NCBI GenBank assembly: GCA_040757715.1
Contig: JBFLWS010000002.1
Coordinates: forward strand, 62,001 to 126,000
Source: CAIMFV01 sp040757715
Lineage (GTDB): Bacteria > Pseudomonadota > Alphaproteobacteria > Caulobacterales > Caulobacteraceae
Direction: 5' to 3'
Length of the DNA stretch: 64,000 nucleotides
Numbering within the stretch: position 1 is the first letter of the stretch; every line of letters begins with the position of its first letter. A program made the translations under genes and the position numbers. The notes below the pieces were generated by a model. That model did no database searches, had not been told where the DNA came from, and saw only the letters and a program-made list of their open reading frames with translations. Shown one piece after another: positions 8,938 to 17,710 of this stretch.

Positions 8938-10179
8938 GTGACCCCATCGAAAGGCGCCCTCTCCGGCGTTCGCGTCCTCGACCTGACCCGCGTGCTGGCG
9001 GGCCCGTTCAGCGGTCAGATCCTGGGCGATCTCGGCGCCGAGGTGATCAAGGTCGAGCGTCCGGGCGGCGGCGACGACGGGCGCCACTACGGCTTCTCGG
9101 CCGTCATGGACAAGGACGGAAACAAGACCCTCGAGTCCTCGTTCTTCATCAGCGCCAATCGCAACAAGAAATCCGTCACCGCCAATCTGGCCAAGCCTGA
9201 GGGCCAGGCCCTGGTGCGTCAGCTGGCCATCCAGTCCGATGTGCTGATCGAGAACTACAAGGTGGGCGATCTCGCCCGCTACGGGCTCGACTACGCCGCC
9301 ATCCAGGCGCTGAATCCGGGGATAATCTACTGCTCGGTCACCGGCTTCGGGCAGGACGGCCCGAGCGCCAAGCGCCCAGGTTACGACGGTCTGTTCCAGG
9401 CCCAGGGCGGGATGATGGCGGTCACCGGCGTGCCCGACGGCCAGCCGGGCGCCGGACCGTTGAAGGCGGGGCCGAGCCTCGTCGACCTGTTCACCGGGCA
9501 CAACGCCGCCATCGCCATCCTTGGCGCGCTGATCCACCGCCAGCGCACCGGCGAGGGTCAGTACATCGACATCGCGCTGCTCGACTGCTCGGTGGCCATG
9601 GTCTCGCACATCATGCAGGACTACCTCCTGTCGGGAGTCGCGCCGCCGAGGCTCGGCAATGGCGGCAACGGCGGCGGCCCGGCCGACCTCATCACCTGCA
9701 AGGACGGCCTCGTCTACATCACCGCCGGCACGGACGAGCACTGGATCCGCCTCACCGATCTGATGCAGCAGCCGGAGCTGCGCCAGGACGAGCGCTTCAA
9801 CACTAACCCGAAGCGCGGCCTGAACCGCAACGCCCTCATTGCTATCATCAACGCCTGGAGCTCAGCCTTCACCACCGGCGAGATGCTCGCGGCGCTCGAC
9901 GGCATCAGCGTGCCGGCGGCGCGCTACAACGAACTCCCGGACGTGTTCAACGACCCCCAAGTGCGCCACCGCGGTCTGAAGGTAAGCGTGCCGCACCCCA
10001 CCGCGGCGTCGGGCTGCATCGACATCATCGCCAGCCCGCTCGCCCATATGGGCGCCACGCCGGCCGACCGACCCGCGGCCCCGCCGACGCTGGGTCAACA
10101 CACCGATGAGATCCTCAAGGATCGGCTGCGCCTCACGGCGGACGAGATCGCCGCGCTGCGGGCGAGCGGGGTCATCTGA
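8938..10179 (+). CDS. CaiB/BaiF family CoA-transferase
   Basis: The protein has 413 residues and a GTG start, with CTGGAG about ten bases before it. The family III CoA-transferase signatures are clear: VLDLTRVLAGPFSGQILGDLGAEVIKVERPGGGD at the N-terminus (shown here only by its family pattern), ENYKVGDLARYGLDY with the region that carries the catalytic Asp, and YCSVTGFGQDGP. Family members move CoA between an acyl-CoA and a free acid, for example in carnitine, bile-acid or formyl/oxalyl metabolism. It is the last gene of the run that starts at 6568, so it may activate the acid that the dehydrogenases then oxidise. Donor and acceptor are unknown. Confidence 0.93.
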   Translation: MTPSKGALSGVRVLDLTRVLAGPFSGQILGDLGAEVIKVERPGGGDDGRHYGFSAVMDKDGNKTLESSFFISANRNKKSVTANLAKPEGQALVRQLAIQSDVLIENYKVGDLARYGLDYAAIQALNPGIIYCSVTGFGQDGPSAKRPGYDGLFQAQGGMMAVTGVPDGQPGAGPLKAGPSLVDLFTGHNAAIAILGALIHRQRTGEGQYIDIALLDCSVAMVSHIMQDYLLSGVAPPRLGNGGNGGGPADLITCKDGLVYITAGTDEHWIRLTDLMQQPELRQDERFNTNPKRGLNRNALIAIINAWSSAFTTGEMLAALDGISVPAARYNELPDVFNDPQVRHRGLKVSVPHPTAASGCIDIIASPLAHMGATPADRPAAPPTLGQHTDEILKDRLRLTADEIAALRASGVI

Positions 10180-10201
10180 CCCCGCCGCCGCCGCGCGGCC
10201 C

Positions 10202-10978
10202 TCAGGCTTGCGACTGGGCCTCGTCCGCCGCGAACACCCCGCCGGAGATCGAGGCCGAAGCGTCCGAGCACAGGAACAGCAGGATGCCGTCGAGGTCCGC
10301 CGGCTTCATGGTCCGTCGACGCGGGAAGGTCTTGACCAGCTTCTGACCGGCCTCGCCGCCCAACCACTCGGCGTTGAGCTCGGTCTCGATCCAGCCCGGC
10401 CCGATGGTGTTCACCGTGATCCCGTACCGCGCCCACTCGCGGGCGAAGCCGCGGCCCATCATGGCTACCGCCGCCTTGGAGAGGCTGTAGGCTGTGAGCC
10501 CGGCGAGCGGTCGGAACGAGCCCACTGAGCCGACGAGCACGATGCGGCCCTGGCCCGCCTTGGCCGATTTCACCAGCCGCCGCGCCCCTTCGCGAGCGGT
10601 AAGATAGACGCCCTGCACGTTCACCCGTAGCAATTGGGCGAGGGCCTCTGCGCCGAGCTCCAGCGACGGTCCCTCGGCGTTGAGGCCGGCGTTGGCGACC
10701 ACCGTGTCCACCGTGCCGAAGCGCGCCTCGGCGGCGTCGTAGGCGGCGATGATGGAGGCCTCGTCCTCCACGTCGAGCGGAACCGCCAGCGCTTCACCGC
10801 CGGCCGCGGCGATCTCGGCCGCCAGCGCCTGCGGGCGATCCACCCGCCGCGCGCCTAGCACCACCTTGGCGCCCGCGGCGGCGAGGGTCCTGGCGAACTG
10901 CACGCCGAGCCCCGACGAGGCGCCGGTCACCAGGGCGACGCGACCGGTGAGGTCAAAAGGATTGGCGCGTTCAGGCAT
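10202..10978 (-). CDS. SDR family NAD(P)-dependent oxidoreductase
   Basis: The protein has 258 residues. The cofactor loop is TGASSGLG near residue 17, the active-site Tyr/Lys is in YSLSKAAVAM, and the C-terminus is typical of classical FabG-like SDRs (GGVFAADEAQSQA). It should oxidise a hydroxyl or reduce a ketone with NAD(P). It converges with the CoA-transferase gene and is followed upstream on the same strand by another SDR, a thiolase-like gene and an amidohydrolase, which probably form one operon read from 14060 down. Substrate not assignable. Confidence 0.92.
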   Translation of the reverse strand: MPERANPFDLTGRVALVTGASSGLGVQFARTLAAAGAKVVLGARRVDRPQALAAEIAAAGGEALAVPLDVEDEASIIAAYDAAEARFGTVDTVVANAGLNAEGPSLELGAEALAQLLRVNVQGVYLTAREGARRLVKSAKAGQGRIVLVGSVGSFRPLAGLTAYSLSKAAVAMMGRGFAREWARYGITVNTIGPGWIETELNAEWLGGEAGQKLVKTFPRRRTMKPADLDGILLFLCSDASASISGGVFAADEAQSQA

Positions 10979-11014
10979 GAAGCGTCTCCAAAAGCAAATT
11001 CAATGGGTTGGATT

Positions 11015-11809
11015 TCAGAACAGGCTCTTCGTGTAGCCGCCGTCGATGCGGATGGTTTCGCCGGTGAGGAAGGCGGCCTGCTGCGAACAGAGGAAGGCCA
11101 CCAGCGCGCCCATTTCATCGGGGCGACCCCACCGTCCCACCGGCAGCATGGTCCGATACCAGTTGGCGGTCTTCACGCCCGTGCCGGACCCGCGGTAAGT
11201 CTGGGACAGCTCGCTCTCGAACGGACCGGTGGCGATGGTGTTGGCGGTGACGCCATAGGGTCCGAACTCTTGGGCGAACGACTTCATCAGGGCGGCGACG
11301 GCGACGCGGGTGTTCACCGCTGGCATGGGGTCCTCCAGGTGTGGAACCTTCATGGCGATGGAGCCGAGATTGACCAGCCGTCCCCACTGCGCCGCCTTCA
11401 TAGCGGGCAGGACTTCACGGGTCAGCCAGACCTGGCTCATGACAAAGTCCGTGTGGACTTCGCGATAGAGATCATCGTCGCAACGATCGAATCCCCGCCC
11501 GCGCTGGGTTTCTGGATCGGGGAACGGACCAGGCGAATTCACCACCAGGATCAGCGGTTCGCCAAACACCGCGCGCGCGGTCTCGATAATGGTCCTACAG
11601 CCCGATTCCTGGGTCATGTCGGCCACCACACCGCACGCCGCGCCGCCCTTGGCGCGGATGGTCGCCTCCGCAGTTGCAACCTTATCGGCGACGCGCCCAC
11701 TCAAGACCACGTGCGCTCCCTCGGCGGCGAGCGCTTCGGCGACGCCAAGACCGCACCCGCGACTGCCCCCCGCCACCACGGCGACCCTGCCTGCGATCCC
11801 CAGATCCAT
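11015..11809 (-). CDS. SDR family protein with non-canonical active site
   Basis: The protein has 264 residues from the ATG MDLGIAGRVA at 11809; the longer open frame upstream lies within the thiolase-like gene. The glycine loop AGGSRGCG and a C-terminal IRIDGGYTKSLF show the SDR fold. The usual YxxxK is replaced: the aligned segment reads PAVNTRVAVAAL, so Tyr becomes Ala and Lys becomes Arg. The NAG motif is NSPGPFP. A branch of SDRs with an NxxR pattern at this place is common next to FadE genes, so the protein may still be active with another mechanism. It starts five bases after the upstream gene's stop. Confidence 0.85.
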   Translation of the reverse strand: MDLGIAGRVAVVAGGSRGCGLGVAEALAAEGAHVVLSGRVADKVATAEATIRAKGGAACGVVADMTQESGCRTIIETARAVFGEPLILVVNSPGPFPDPETQRGRGFDRCDDDLYREVHTDFVMSQVWLTREVLPAMKAAQWGRLVNLGSIAMKVPHLEDPMPAVNTRVAVAALMKSFAQEFGPYGVTANTIATGPFESELSQTYRGSGTGVKTANWYRTMLPVGRWGRPDEMGALVAFLCSQQAAFLTGETIRIDGGYTKSLF

Positions 11810-11814
11810 CGCCG

Positions 11815-12975
11815 TCAGCCGCGCGCCAGGAGCGCCATTTCGATGTGGCGCGCGCCCGAACCGGCGTTGCTGGCGAAGGCGAGTTCGGCCCCCGCCACCT
11901 GGCGATCGCCGCAGGACTGGCGCAGTTGCCGCACGCCTTCGATCAGCTTCAGGGTCAGCTGCCCGGTCATGATCCAGGTGTGCGACAACAGCCCGCCGTC
12001 CAGATTGGTTGGCGCCTTGCCGGTGCGGCAAAGAGTATCGCCGGCCACGAAGTCAGGCCCCTCCCCTTCGCCGCAGAGGCCGAGCATTTCGAATTGACGC
12101 ACCACCTCGAACGCTACGGCGTCGTAGAGATTGAACACGTCCACATCCTTGGGCGCGACGCCGGCCTTGACGAAGGTGCGCGCCACGGCGGCCTTGCCGA
12201 GGTCCTTTACTTCGGCGTAGCGCGGCGGGTCGGCGTAGGCCGCGCCCCAGAACTCCATGCCCCCGCCCACCAGATGCACCGGATGCTGGCGCAGGTCCTT
12301 GGCCCGCTCCGCCGTGGTCACCACCAGGGCGCAGGCCCCCTCCGCCACCAGGCTGCACTCCAGGCGGTGCAGCGGCGAGGCGATCATGGGCGAGGCGAGG
12401 ATGTCGGCGGCGGTGAAAGGCCCCGCGCCATACATCACCGCCTCCGGATTGACGTGGCCATGATTGCGGATGGCGGCCGCGACATGGGCGATCTTTTCCG
12501 GCGGGACTTGAAACTCGTGCATGTAGCGCTGCGCCACAGTGGCGAACTGCAACATGGCGGTGGAGCCGAACGGATCGGCGAATTCGAGGCCGTCGCCGGC
12601 CCCTACCGCCGCGCCGCCGGCCTCGTAGAGTCCCGCTGAGCCGGAGCCGATCACCACCACGTCGCACAGGCCAGCCTCGATGGCCGCAGAGGCCTTCAGC
12701 AGCGCCCGCGCGCCGGCCTGGTCGCTCCAATGCTCCTGGGTGAAGGCGAGCGGGGTCTTGAAGATCTTGCCCCAGCTCGCCGTCTCGTTCGGCATGCCCC
12801 CGGGGCCAGGCCAACTGATCGCAGCCCCATCCACGTCGCGGCTGTCGAGGCCCGCGTCCTCCAGGGCCCCGTGCGCCGACTCCATCAGAAGGTCGAGCAG
12901 GGTGCGCCCCTCGAGCTTGCGCGCCTGTTTGGTGACGTAGAGGCCGGCGATGGTGGCCTGGCGAGGATTGCGCAT
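11815..12975 (-). CDS. Lipid-transfer-protein-like thiolase (SCP-x/Ltp family) without N-terminal catalytic Cys
   Basis: The protein has 386 residues from ATG at 12975, which overlaps the amidohydrolase stop by one base (TGATG). The thiolase-like fold is visible in EDAGLDSRDVDG, VVIGSGSAGLYEAG and the C-terminal GGLLSHTWIMTGQ. At the place where thiolases have the acylated Cys, the sequence reads DQAGARALLKASAAI, with no cysteine. This is what is seen in Ltp2-type proteins, which act as retro-aldolases on steroid side chains together with a DUF35 partner. A DUF35 protein is present at 24490-24897, but not adjacent. Retro-aldolase function is inference; thiolase superfamily membership is firm. 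Confidence 0.85.
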   Translation of the reverse strand: MRNPRQATIAGLYVTKQARKLEGRTLLDLLMESAHGALEDAGLDSRDVDGAAISWPGPGGMPNETASWGKIFKTPLAFTQEHWSDQAGARALLKASAAIEAGLCDVVVIGSGSAGLYEAGGAAVGAGDGLEFADPFGSTAMLQFATVAQRYMHEFQVPPEKIAHVAAAIRNHGHVNPEAVMYGAGPFTAADILASPMIASPLHRLECSLVAEGACALVVTTAERAKDLRQHPVHLVGGGMEFWGAAYADPPRYAEVKDLGKAAVARTFVKAGVAPKDVDVFNLYDAVAFEVVRQFEMLGLCGEGEGPDFVAGDTLCRTGKAPTNLDGGLLSHTWIMTGQLTLKLIEGVRQLRQSCGDRQVAGAELAFASNAGSGARHIEMALLARG

Positions 12976-14060
12976 CAGCCGATGAGCTCCTTGGGCATGG
13001 TGAGACCGAACAGTTCCTCGAAGGCGCCGAGGGTCACGCGGTGGCGGACATCCGCGGGCACGCCTTCGAACATGTGCTGCAGAACTTTTTGGGTATGGGG
13101 GAAGGTGCCTTCCAGGTGGGGGTAGTCGGAGCCCCACAGCACGTTGCGATAGCCGAAATGCTGCAACGTCGGGATGGCCGACACGTCGTGCTGATAGGAC
13201 GAATAGACCTGGGCGTAGATGGCTTCGCCCGGCGTGCGTTGCAGCGGCGGGTTCACCCACGCCTTGTGCTGGCGATAGGCCTCGTCCAGACGATCGGCCA
13301 GGGCCGGAATCCAGGCGCAGCCGGCTTCGGCGGTGAGCACCTTCAGGTTCCGGAAGCGATCCAGCGCCCCCGACGAAACCATGTGCACCACGCAGCGCTG
13401 CGCCGGCACCGTCGTTTCCCAGTAGTTGATGATGGCGCCGCCGGGACCTCGGGTCACCACCAGCTCCGCCGTGCCGGTGCCCACGTGGAAGCACACCACC
13501 ATCTTGGCCTCTTCGGCCACGGCCCAAAGCTTGTCCCACTCGGCCATGTTGTATTCGAGGTGCTTGGGCAAGGTGGTGGGCAGGCAGATGGCCTTGAAGC
13601 CCAACTTGGCCACGCGGGCCGCCTCGGCGACCGCGTCGTCGATGTTCACTGACGACAGCATGGCTGCCGGCAGATAGCGCTCCGAGCGCTGCGCCAGATC
13701 GGCATAGGCCCAGTCGTTGTAGACCCGGGCGCATTCACGGGCGAGGTCGCGATCCTCGATCACCGTCATCCAGAGGCCCACCGAAGCAAACACCACCTCG
13801 GCCCAGATGCCCTGCTGGTCGAGATCGGCGAGGCGCAGATCAAGGTTCAGCATGCCCGGCGGCGATATGGAGTCGAGCATTTCGGGGCGGGAGAAGAACA
13901 CCTTCTTGTTGTCCACCAGATAGACGTCATAGCGGTCGTCGCGCTCAATGCGCGGGCCGCGCGTCTTCATCGCCGCGGGAAGGTTCTCCTCCCACAGCTT
14001 CGGCGGCTCCCATACGTGGCTGTCCGCCGAGTTCACCCAGATCTTCCCGTCCTTGGCCAT
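12975..14060 (-). CDS. Amidohydrolase family 2 protein (TIM-barrel metal-dependent hydrolase/decarboxylase)
   Basis: The protein has 361 residues from MAKDGKIWVN at 14060, where GGAGG sits eight bases upstream; an earlier ATG at 14096 lacks such a site. SADSHVWEP matches the first metal-binding strand (DxH), and LWGSDYPHLEGTFPHTQ holds the C-terminal Asp and the typical family end. Members hydrolyse or decarboxylate cyclic substrates in the cytoplasm. It is a paralogue of the gene at 42553-43698. It is the first gene of the minus-strand group down to 10202 and diverges from the GntR gene, which probably controls it. Confidence 0.9.
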   Translation of the reverse strand: MAKDGKIWVNSADSHVWEPPKLWEENLPAAMKTRGPRIERDDRYDVYLVDNKKVFFSRPEMLDSISPPGMLNLDLRLADLDQQGIWAEVVFASVGLWMTVIEDRDLARECARVYNDWAYADLAQRSERYLPAAMLSSVNIDDAVAEAARVAKLGFKAICLPTTLPKHLEYNMAEWDKLWAVAEEAKMVVCFHVGTGTAELVVTRGPGGAIINYWETTVPAQRCVVHMVSSGALDRFRNLKVLTAEAGCAWIPALADRLDEAYRQHKAWVNPPLQRTPGEAIYAQVYSSYQHDVSAIPTLQHFGYRNVLWGSDYPHLEGTFPHTQKVLQHMFEGVPADVRHRVTLGAFEELFGLTMPKELIG

Positions 14061-14127
14061 GGCGCTTGCCTCCATCCAGTTGCGAGCAGCTTGCAACAGC
14101 CCTTGATTTAGATCAATTATATAACCT

Positions 14128-14141
14128 ATTGCGTATGCGAT
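14128..14141. promoter_or_regulatory. Inverted repeat ATTGC-N4-GCGAT, candidate GntR-site
   Basis: The sequence ATTGC GTAT GCGAT lies in the gap between the divergent amidohydrolase and GntR genes. It differs at one base from the ATCGC-N4-GCGAT palindromes at 6491, 17573 and 42295. It lies beside an AT-rich patch (AATTATATAA at 14115-14124) that could hold a -10 element. A role as an autoregulatory operator of the GntR protein is inference. Confidence 0.45.
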
Positions 14142-14190
14142 GCCGCAACCCCTTGGCGACGGCTAGGGGAATTGTCCAAGTTGGAGCGTC

Positions 14191-14982
14191 ATGTCCGAGC
14201 CCCTTCGATCCCTTGAACCGCCGCCCCTGCGCCGACCGCCCGGCGCCGCCGTGCGCGTGCCCAAGGCCTCGGAAATCATCGCCCGCCTCATGCGCCGGGA
14301 CTTCGTGCGCCAGAAGCTGCAGCCGGGCGGCGCCCTGCCGCCGGAGCACCAACTTCAGGCGCGCTTTGAGGTGTCGCGCCCGACCTTGCGTGAAGCCCTG
14401 CGCATTCTTGAAGCGCAGCAGCTGGTGCGCATCGTCCGCGGCGCGGCGGGCGGCGCGCGCTATCGCCTGCCGGACATCGACATGGTGGCCGAGCACACCG
14501 GCATCTTTCTCGAGACCCGCGGCGCCACCCAGGCCGATCTCACCGAGGCCCGTCTCCAGCTCGAACCGGCCATCGTGGCATTCATCGCCCGGGACGGCGC
14601 GGCGGAGGCTATCGACGCCCTGGCCCAATCGGTGGCGCGACATCGCGACGTCGCCGACGACATGGCCGCCTTCAACGCCGAGAACCAGCGCTTCTACGAC
14701 CTGCTCGCCGCCGCCTCGCCCAATCAGACCCTCGCCCTCTTCCTGCTGATCTTCCGCGACCTCATCGCTTGGCAGTCCGCGGCGCTGGGCGGCGAGCCGC
14801 CCTTCGGCGCCAAGCCGTCGAAAAAGGCCGTGGAGGCCCACATCGCCGCCAAGGACGAGCTGATCGGGCACCTGCGAGCGCATCGCGCCGAAGCGGCGGC
14901 TCAGCTGTGGACCCGGCACCTCGCCGCCCAACTGAAGCACCTGGCCAAGAGCGGCCATGGTCACCGACCCATCACCACCTGA
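14191..14982 (+). CDS. GntR family transcriptional regulator, FCD (FadR) subgroup
   Basis: The protein has 263 residues, with TTGGAG ahead of the ATG. The winged helix-turn-helix spans about residues 25-95 and includes RFEVSRPTLREALRIL. The C-terminal half is the all-helical FCD ligand domain (DLTEARLQLEPAIVAF, NQRFYDLLAAAS, HLAAQLKHLAK), which in relatives binds carboxylates, acyl-CoAs or a metal. It probably represses the divergent amidohydrolase operon and perhaps the downstream genes that overlap it. Its 3' end overlaps the next gene's first possible start by 26 bases. Family is certain; ligand is unknown. Confidence 0.95.
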   Translation: MSEPLRSLEPPPLRRPPGAAVRVPKASEIIARLMRRDFVRQKLQPGGALPPEHQLQARFEVSRPTLREALRILEAQQLVRIVRGAAGGARYRLPDIDMVAEHTGIFLETRGATQADLTEARLQLEPAIVAFIARDGAAEAIDALAQSVARHRDVADDMAAFNAENQRFYDLLAAASPNQTLALFLLIFRDLIAWQSAALGGEPPFGAKPSKKAVEAHIAAKDELIGHLRAHRAEAAAQLWTRHLAAQLKHLAKSGHGHRPITT

Positions 14983-15475
14983 GCCGCATATGATGGAATT
15001 CGACGGGACCGTGCATCTCTGCTTCGCCTGCCGCAAGACCGGTCGTTGTCGACTCGGCCTCACTCTCGAACGGCTGGAGGGCGAGCGCTTCTCGCGCACC
15101 GACCTTGTCTGCCCGACTGAGCACGAAGGCGGCCCGGGCGTAGCACACGGCGGCTGGACCACCGCGGCCATGGACGAGGTGCTGGGCCACATCAATCTCC
15201 TGATGGGCCAGATGGCGGTGACCGCCGAGCTTACCGTGGAGTTCCTGCGCCCCGTGCCTATCGAGCGCCCGCTCATCGCCCTGGCCTGGTGCGACAAGGT
15301 GGAGCGCGGCCGGCGCTACAATCGTGGCGAGCTACGTCTGGCCGCCACCGGCGCGGTGCTGGCGCGCGCTTCAGGCGTGTTCGTGGAGCGCGATCCCAGC
15401 CATTTCGAACGGTTCCGTCATTGGCTGGCCCACGAGGATGCGCGCAGTGCGGAAGGGAGCGAGCATGAGGGCTGA
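14957..15475 (+). CDS. Hotdog-fold thioesterase-like protein (PaaI type)
   Basis: The protein has 172 residues from the ATG at 14957; ATGATG at 14990-14995 gives shorter alternatives, and no start has a strong ribosome site. The hotdog pattern is seen in EHEGGPGVAHGGWTTAAMDEVLG followed by TAELTVEFLRPVPIERP (each quoted as separate motifs of a known fold). The HGG segment is the substrate-binding turn of PaaI-like acyl-CoA thioesterases. An early CFACRKTGRCRLGL segment has two cysteines. It likely hydrolyses an acyl-CoA of the pathway. It overlaps the GntR gene upstream and the next gene downstream, which indicates one transcript. Confidence 0.78.
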   Translation: MVTDPSPPEPHMMEFDGTVHLCFACRKTGRCRLGLTLERLEGERFSRTDLVCPTEHEGGPGVAHGGWTTAAMDEVLGHINLLMGQMAVTAELTVEFLRPVPIERPLIALAWCDKVERGRRYNRGELRLAATGAVLARASGVFVERDPSHFERFRHWLAHEDARSAEGSEHEG

Positions 15476-16145
15476 TCTTCGCGTCTGGCTGATTGGCGCG
15501 GGAAGTCTAGGCGCCGACGTCTTGCAGCCTCTGGCCGACGGGCTGACCGAGCTCGGCGCCGACATCGCCCTGGAGATCGCCCTCAAGGTCGCCGAGCGGC
15601 CGTCGGTGGACCGTCTCGCGGCGGAGCTGCCGGCGCCAGATTTGGCCGTCCTCTGCCTGGTCCCCGACGCGGCCCTCGCTCGCCAGCCCCTCGCCGAGCA
15701 GAGCTTCGAGACCTGGAAAGAGGCGGCGCAGGACGGGCTCTTCGAGACCATCCGCCTGTTTCAGGCCCTGGAGCCGCACCTTGTGGATCGCGGCGGCGCC
15801 GTGGTCATGATCGGCCCCTCCCTGTCCCTGGTGGGGTGCCCTGAGCTCGTGGCGCTCACCACCCTCTTGGAGGGCCAGCGCGGCCTGGTGAAGTCGCTCG
15901 CCCGGCAATGGGGCGCGCGCAACACCACGGTCAACTGGATCGCCGCCGCGCCGCGAGCCCTCTCCGCCGCCTTCGCGGACGCGCCCTTGGCCGCCAAGCC
16001 CGACGCCGTGAGCGTGGCCCTGGGCGGGCCGCTGGATCTGCAGCGCGACATCGCGCCGGTGCTCGCCTTTCTAGCGACGCCGGCCGGCCGCAAGCTCACC
16101 GGCCAGACCCTGACCCTCGACGGCGGGGAGTGGATGACGCCATGA
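15465..16145 (+). CDS. Degenerate SDR-like protein lacking cofactor loop and catalytic Tyr/Lys
   Basis: The protein has 226 residues from the ATG at 15465, which has GGAAGGGAGC upstream and overlaps the hotdog gene by 11 bases. The C-terminal half follows the SDR plan: GGAVVMIGPS, then QRGLVKSLARQWGARNTTVNWIA, and the end TLTLDGGEWM. However, the TGxxxGxG loop is reduced to WLIGAGSLGADV, and the YxxxK place reads ALTTLLEGQ. The chain should therefore be catalytically dead or work as a partner of the SDR that follows with an ATGA overlap. The order of a dead and a live SDR in one coupled pair is known from some FabG-like heteromers. Confidence 0.75.
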   Translation: MRADLRVWLIGAGSLGADVLQPLADGLTELGADIALEIALKVAERPSVDRLAAELPAPDLAVLCLVPDAALARQPLAEQSFETWKEAAQDGLFETIRLFQALEPHLVDRGGAVVMIGPSLSLVGCPELVALTTLLEGQRGLVKSLARQWGARNTTVNWIAAAPRALSAAFADAPLAAKPDAVSVALGGPLDLQRDIAPVLAFLATPAGRKLTGQTLTLDGGEWMTP

Positions 16146-16936
16146 CGCCCATGGACTGGACCCGCACGCCCGATCTCCTCAAGGACCGGGTCGCCATCGT
16201 CACCGGGGCGGGGGGCGGCATCGGCCGCGGCCTTGCCGAGGCCCTGGCCCTGTCCGGCGCCCATGTGGTCATCGCCGCCCGCCGCGCCGCCACCGGCGAG
16301 GAGACCGCCGCGCTCATCCACGCCGCCGGCGGTTCAGCGCTCGCCGTGGAGACCGACGTGGCCGATCCTGCGGCGGTGCAGCAGCTGGTCGACGCGACCG
16401 TCGGCCAGTTCGGCGGCCTAGACATCGTCGTGCACAACGCCTCCAGCGGCTTGTCGGGCAAGGCGTTCAAGCTTGCGGAGATCAACGCCGCCGACTACGC
16501 CGAACAGGCGGGGGTCGCCCTCGGCGCCGCCTTCCTGCTGGCGCGTTCAAGCTTCCCGCACCTGAGGGACACCGGCCGCGGCCGCTTCATCGTGCTGAAC
16601 TCCTCGCAAGGGCTGCACGGCGGGGCCATGAACCCGGTCTACACGGCCACGAAGAGCGCCCAGCGCGGCTTCGTCAAGGCCCTGGCCCGAGAGTGGGGAC
16701 CCTACGACATCGTGGTCAATGCGGTGGCGCCGGCGGCGCTCACCGACGCGGCCAAGGTCTATCTGGAAAGCGATCCGGCGCGCAGCGCCGCCGCCATGAA
16801 GAGCTTCCCCCTCGGCCGCATGGGAGACATGTGCGACGACATCGGGGCGGCGGTGGTGGCGCTCAGCAGCGACTATTGGCGCTATGTCACCGGCCTCACC
16901 GTGCCGGTGGACGGCGGCTATTACACCGCGCTCTAA
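16142..16936 (+). CDS. SDR family NAD(P)-dependent oxidoreductase
   Basis: The protein has 264 residues and its ATG overlaps the stop of the degenerate SDR (ATGA). TGAGGGIG, the NAS variant of the NAG motif (VVHNASSG), the Ser in LNSSQG and YTATKSAQRG supply a complete catalytic set. The end VDGGYYTAL is typical of FabG-like enzymes. It would reduce or oxidise a pathway intermediate, possibly as a heteromer with the preceding chain. The gene converges with the SnoaL-like gene, with a four-base overlap of stop regions at 16933-16936. Confidence 0.92.
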   Translation: MTPMDWTRTPDLLKDRVAIVTGAGGGIGRGLAEALALSGAHVVIAARRAATGEETAALIHAAGGSALAVETDVADPAAVQQLVDATVGQFGGLDIVVHNASSGLSGKAFKLAEINAADYAEQAGVALGAAFLLARSSFPHLRDTGRGRFIVLNSSQGLHGGAMNPVYTATKSAQRGFVKALAREWGPYDIVVNAVAPAALTDAAKVYLESDPARSAAAMKSFPLGRMGDMCDDIGAAVVALSSDYWRYVTGLTVPVDGGYYTAL

Positions 16937-17508
16937 ACCGGGAAGCGGGTGATCTTGGCGAGCTCGTCCGCCGTGGCCTCGGCCCAGAAGGACAGCCAGG
17001 AGGGAAAACGCGCCGCCATCATCGGCGGGACGTGTCTGGGGGCGGGACCGGGCCAACGCTGGAACGCCGCCTCCTGGGGTCGCTCCAGCACGTCGCAGCT
17101 GTAGAAGAAGTCCTCCACCCGGCGACGGAACAGCCATTCCCCGCCATGGCGCTCATAGGTGTCGAAGTAGCAGATCGCCTGCACGATCCACTGGTCGCCA
17201 TATTCATGCTCGGCACGGCAATAGACCCGCCCCGTCGCGCGATCGCCCGCCACTTCGTCCACCACATGGCCGACGATCATGTGCACGGTGCGATAGAAGT
17301 CCTTCACGGCAGGTGCGATGAAGCTGCGCAGCGCCGCCCGGCCCACACCGCGGCGGCCGCAGTCGATATCCTCGGGAAACATGGCGAGCCAGGCGTCCAG
17401 GTCGCGCGCATCCACCGCCATGGCGTAGCGCACCGCCAGGGCCTGGATGGCCTCAACCGCTTCCAGACGTTCGATGCGCGCCAGCAGCGCCGGGTCGATG
17501 GGGGACAT
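16933..17508 (-). CDS. SnoaL-like / nuclear transport factor 2 fold protein
   Basis: The protein has 191 residues from MSPIDPALLARI at 17508, preceded by a GGCGAGG site; a longer open frame upstream is unlikely coding. The N-terminal helix IERLEAVEAIQALAVRYAMAVDARDLDAW is diagnostic of the SnoaL_4 family (shown by pattern), followed by TVHMIVGHVVDEV and YCRAEHEYG. These cone-shaped proteins act as isomerases, dehydratases or hydrolases on cyclic ketones, and often stand alone in steroid and aromatic pathways. It is divergent from the thiolase at 17711, with a palindrome between them. Reaction unknown. Confidence 0.85.
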   Translation of the reverse strand: MSPIDPALLARIERLEAVEAIQALAVRYAMAVDARDLDAWLAMFPEDIDCGRRGVGRAALRSFIAPAVKDFYRTVHMIVGHVVDEVAGDRATGRVYCRAEHEYGDQWIVQAICYFDTYERHGGEWLFRRRVEDFFYSCDVLERPQEAAFQRWPGPAPRHVPPMMAARFPSWLSFWAEATADELAKITRFPV

Positions 17509-17572
17509 GGCCTCGCCTCTCCTGTTCGGAACGAAGACTAAGCCACGGCGAAAAACCGGCAATCGGCCGCGC

Positions 17573-17586
17573 ATCGCATGCGCGAT
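17573..17586. promoter_or_regulatory. Inverted repeat ATCGC-N4-GCGAT, candidate operator
   Basis: ATCGC ATGC GCGAT lies between the divergent SnoaL-like gene and the thiolase. The flanks extend the symmetry partly (GC before, C after). It has the same arms as the sites at 6491 and 42295, in the same type of divergent or regulator-adjacent gap. Confidence 0.5.
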
Positions 17587-17710
17587 CGCTGGGAGCCTTC
17601 CGCGAGGTCGCTTGATCGCTCTTCCGATGGCTGCGGCCCGGACCACGCGAGGCGGTTTCGCCCTGTGCTAGCACTCCGCCCATGGGATGGCGCGAGCAGG
17701 AGAGCATGTC

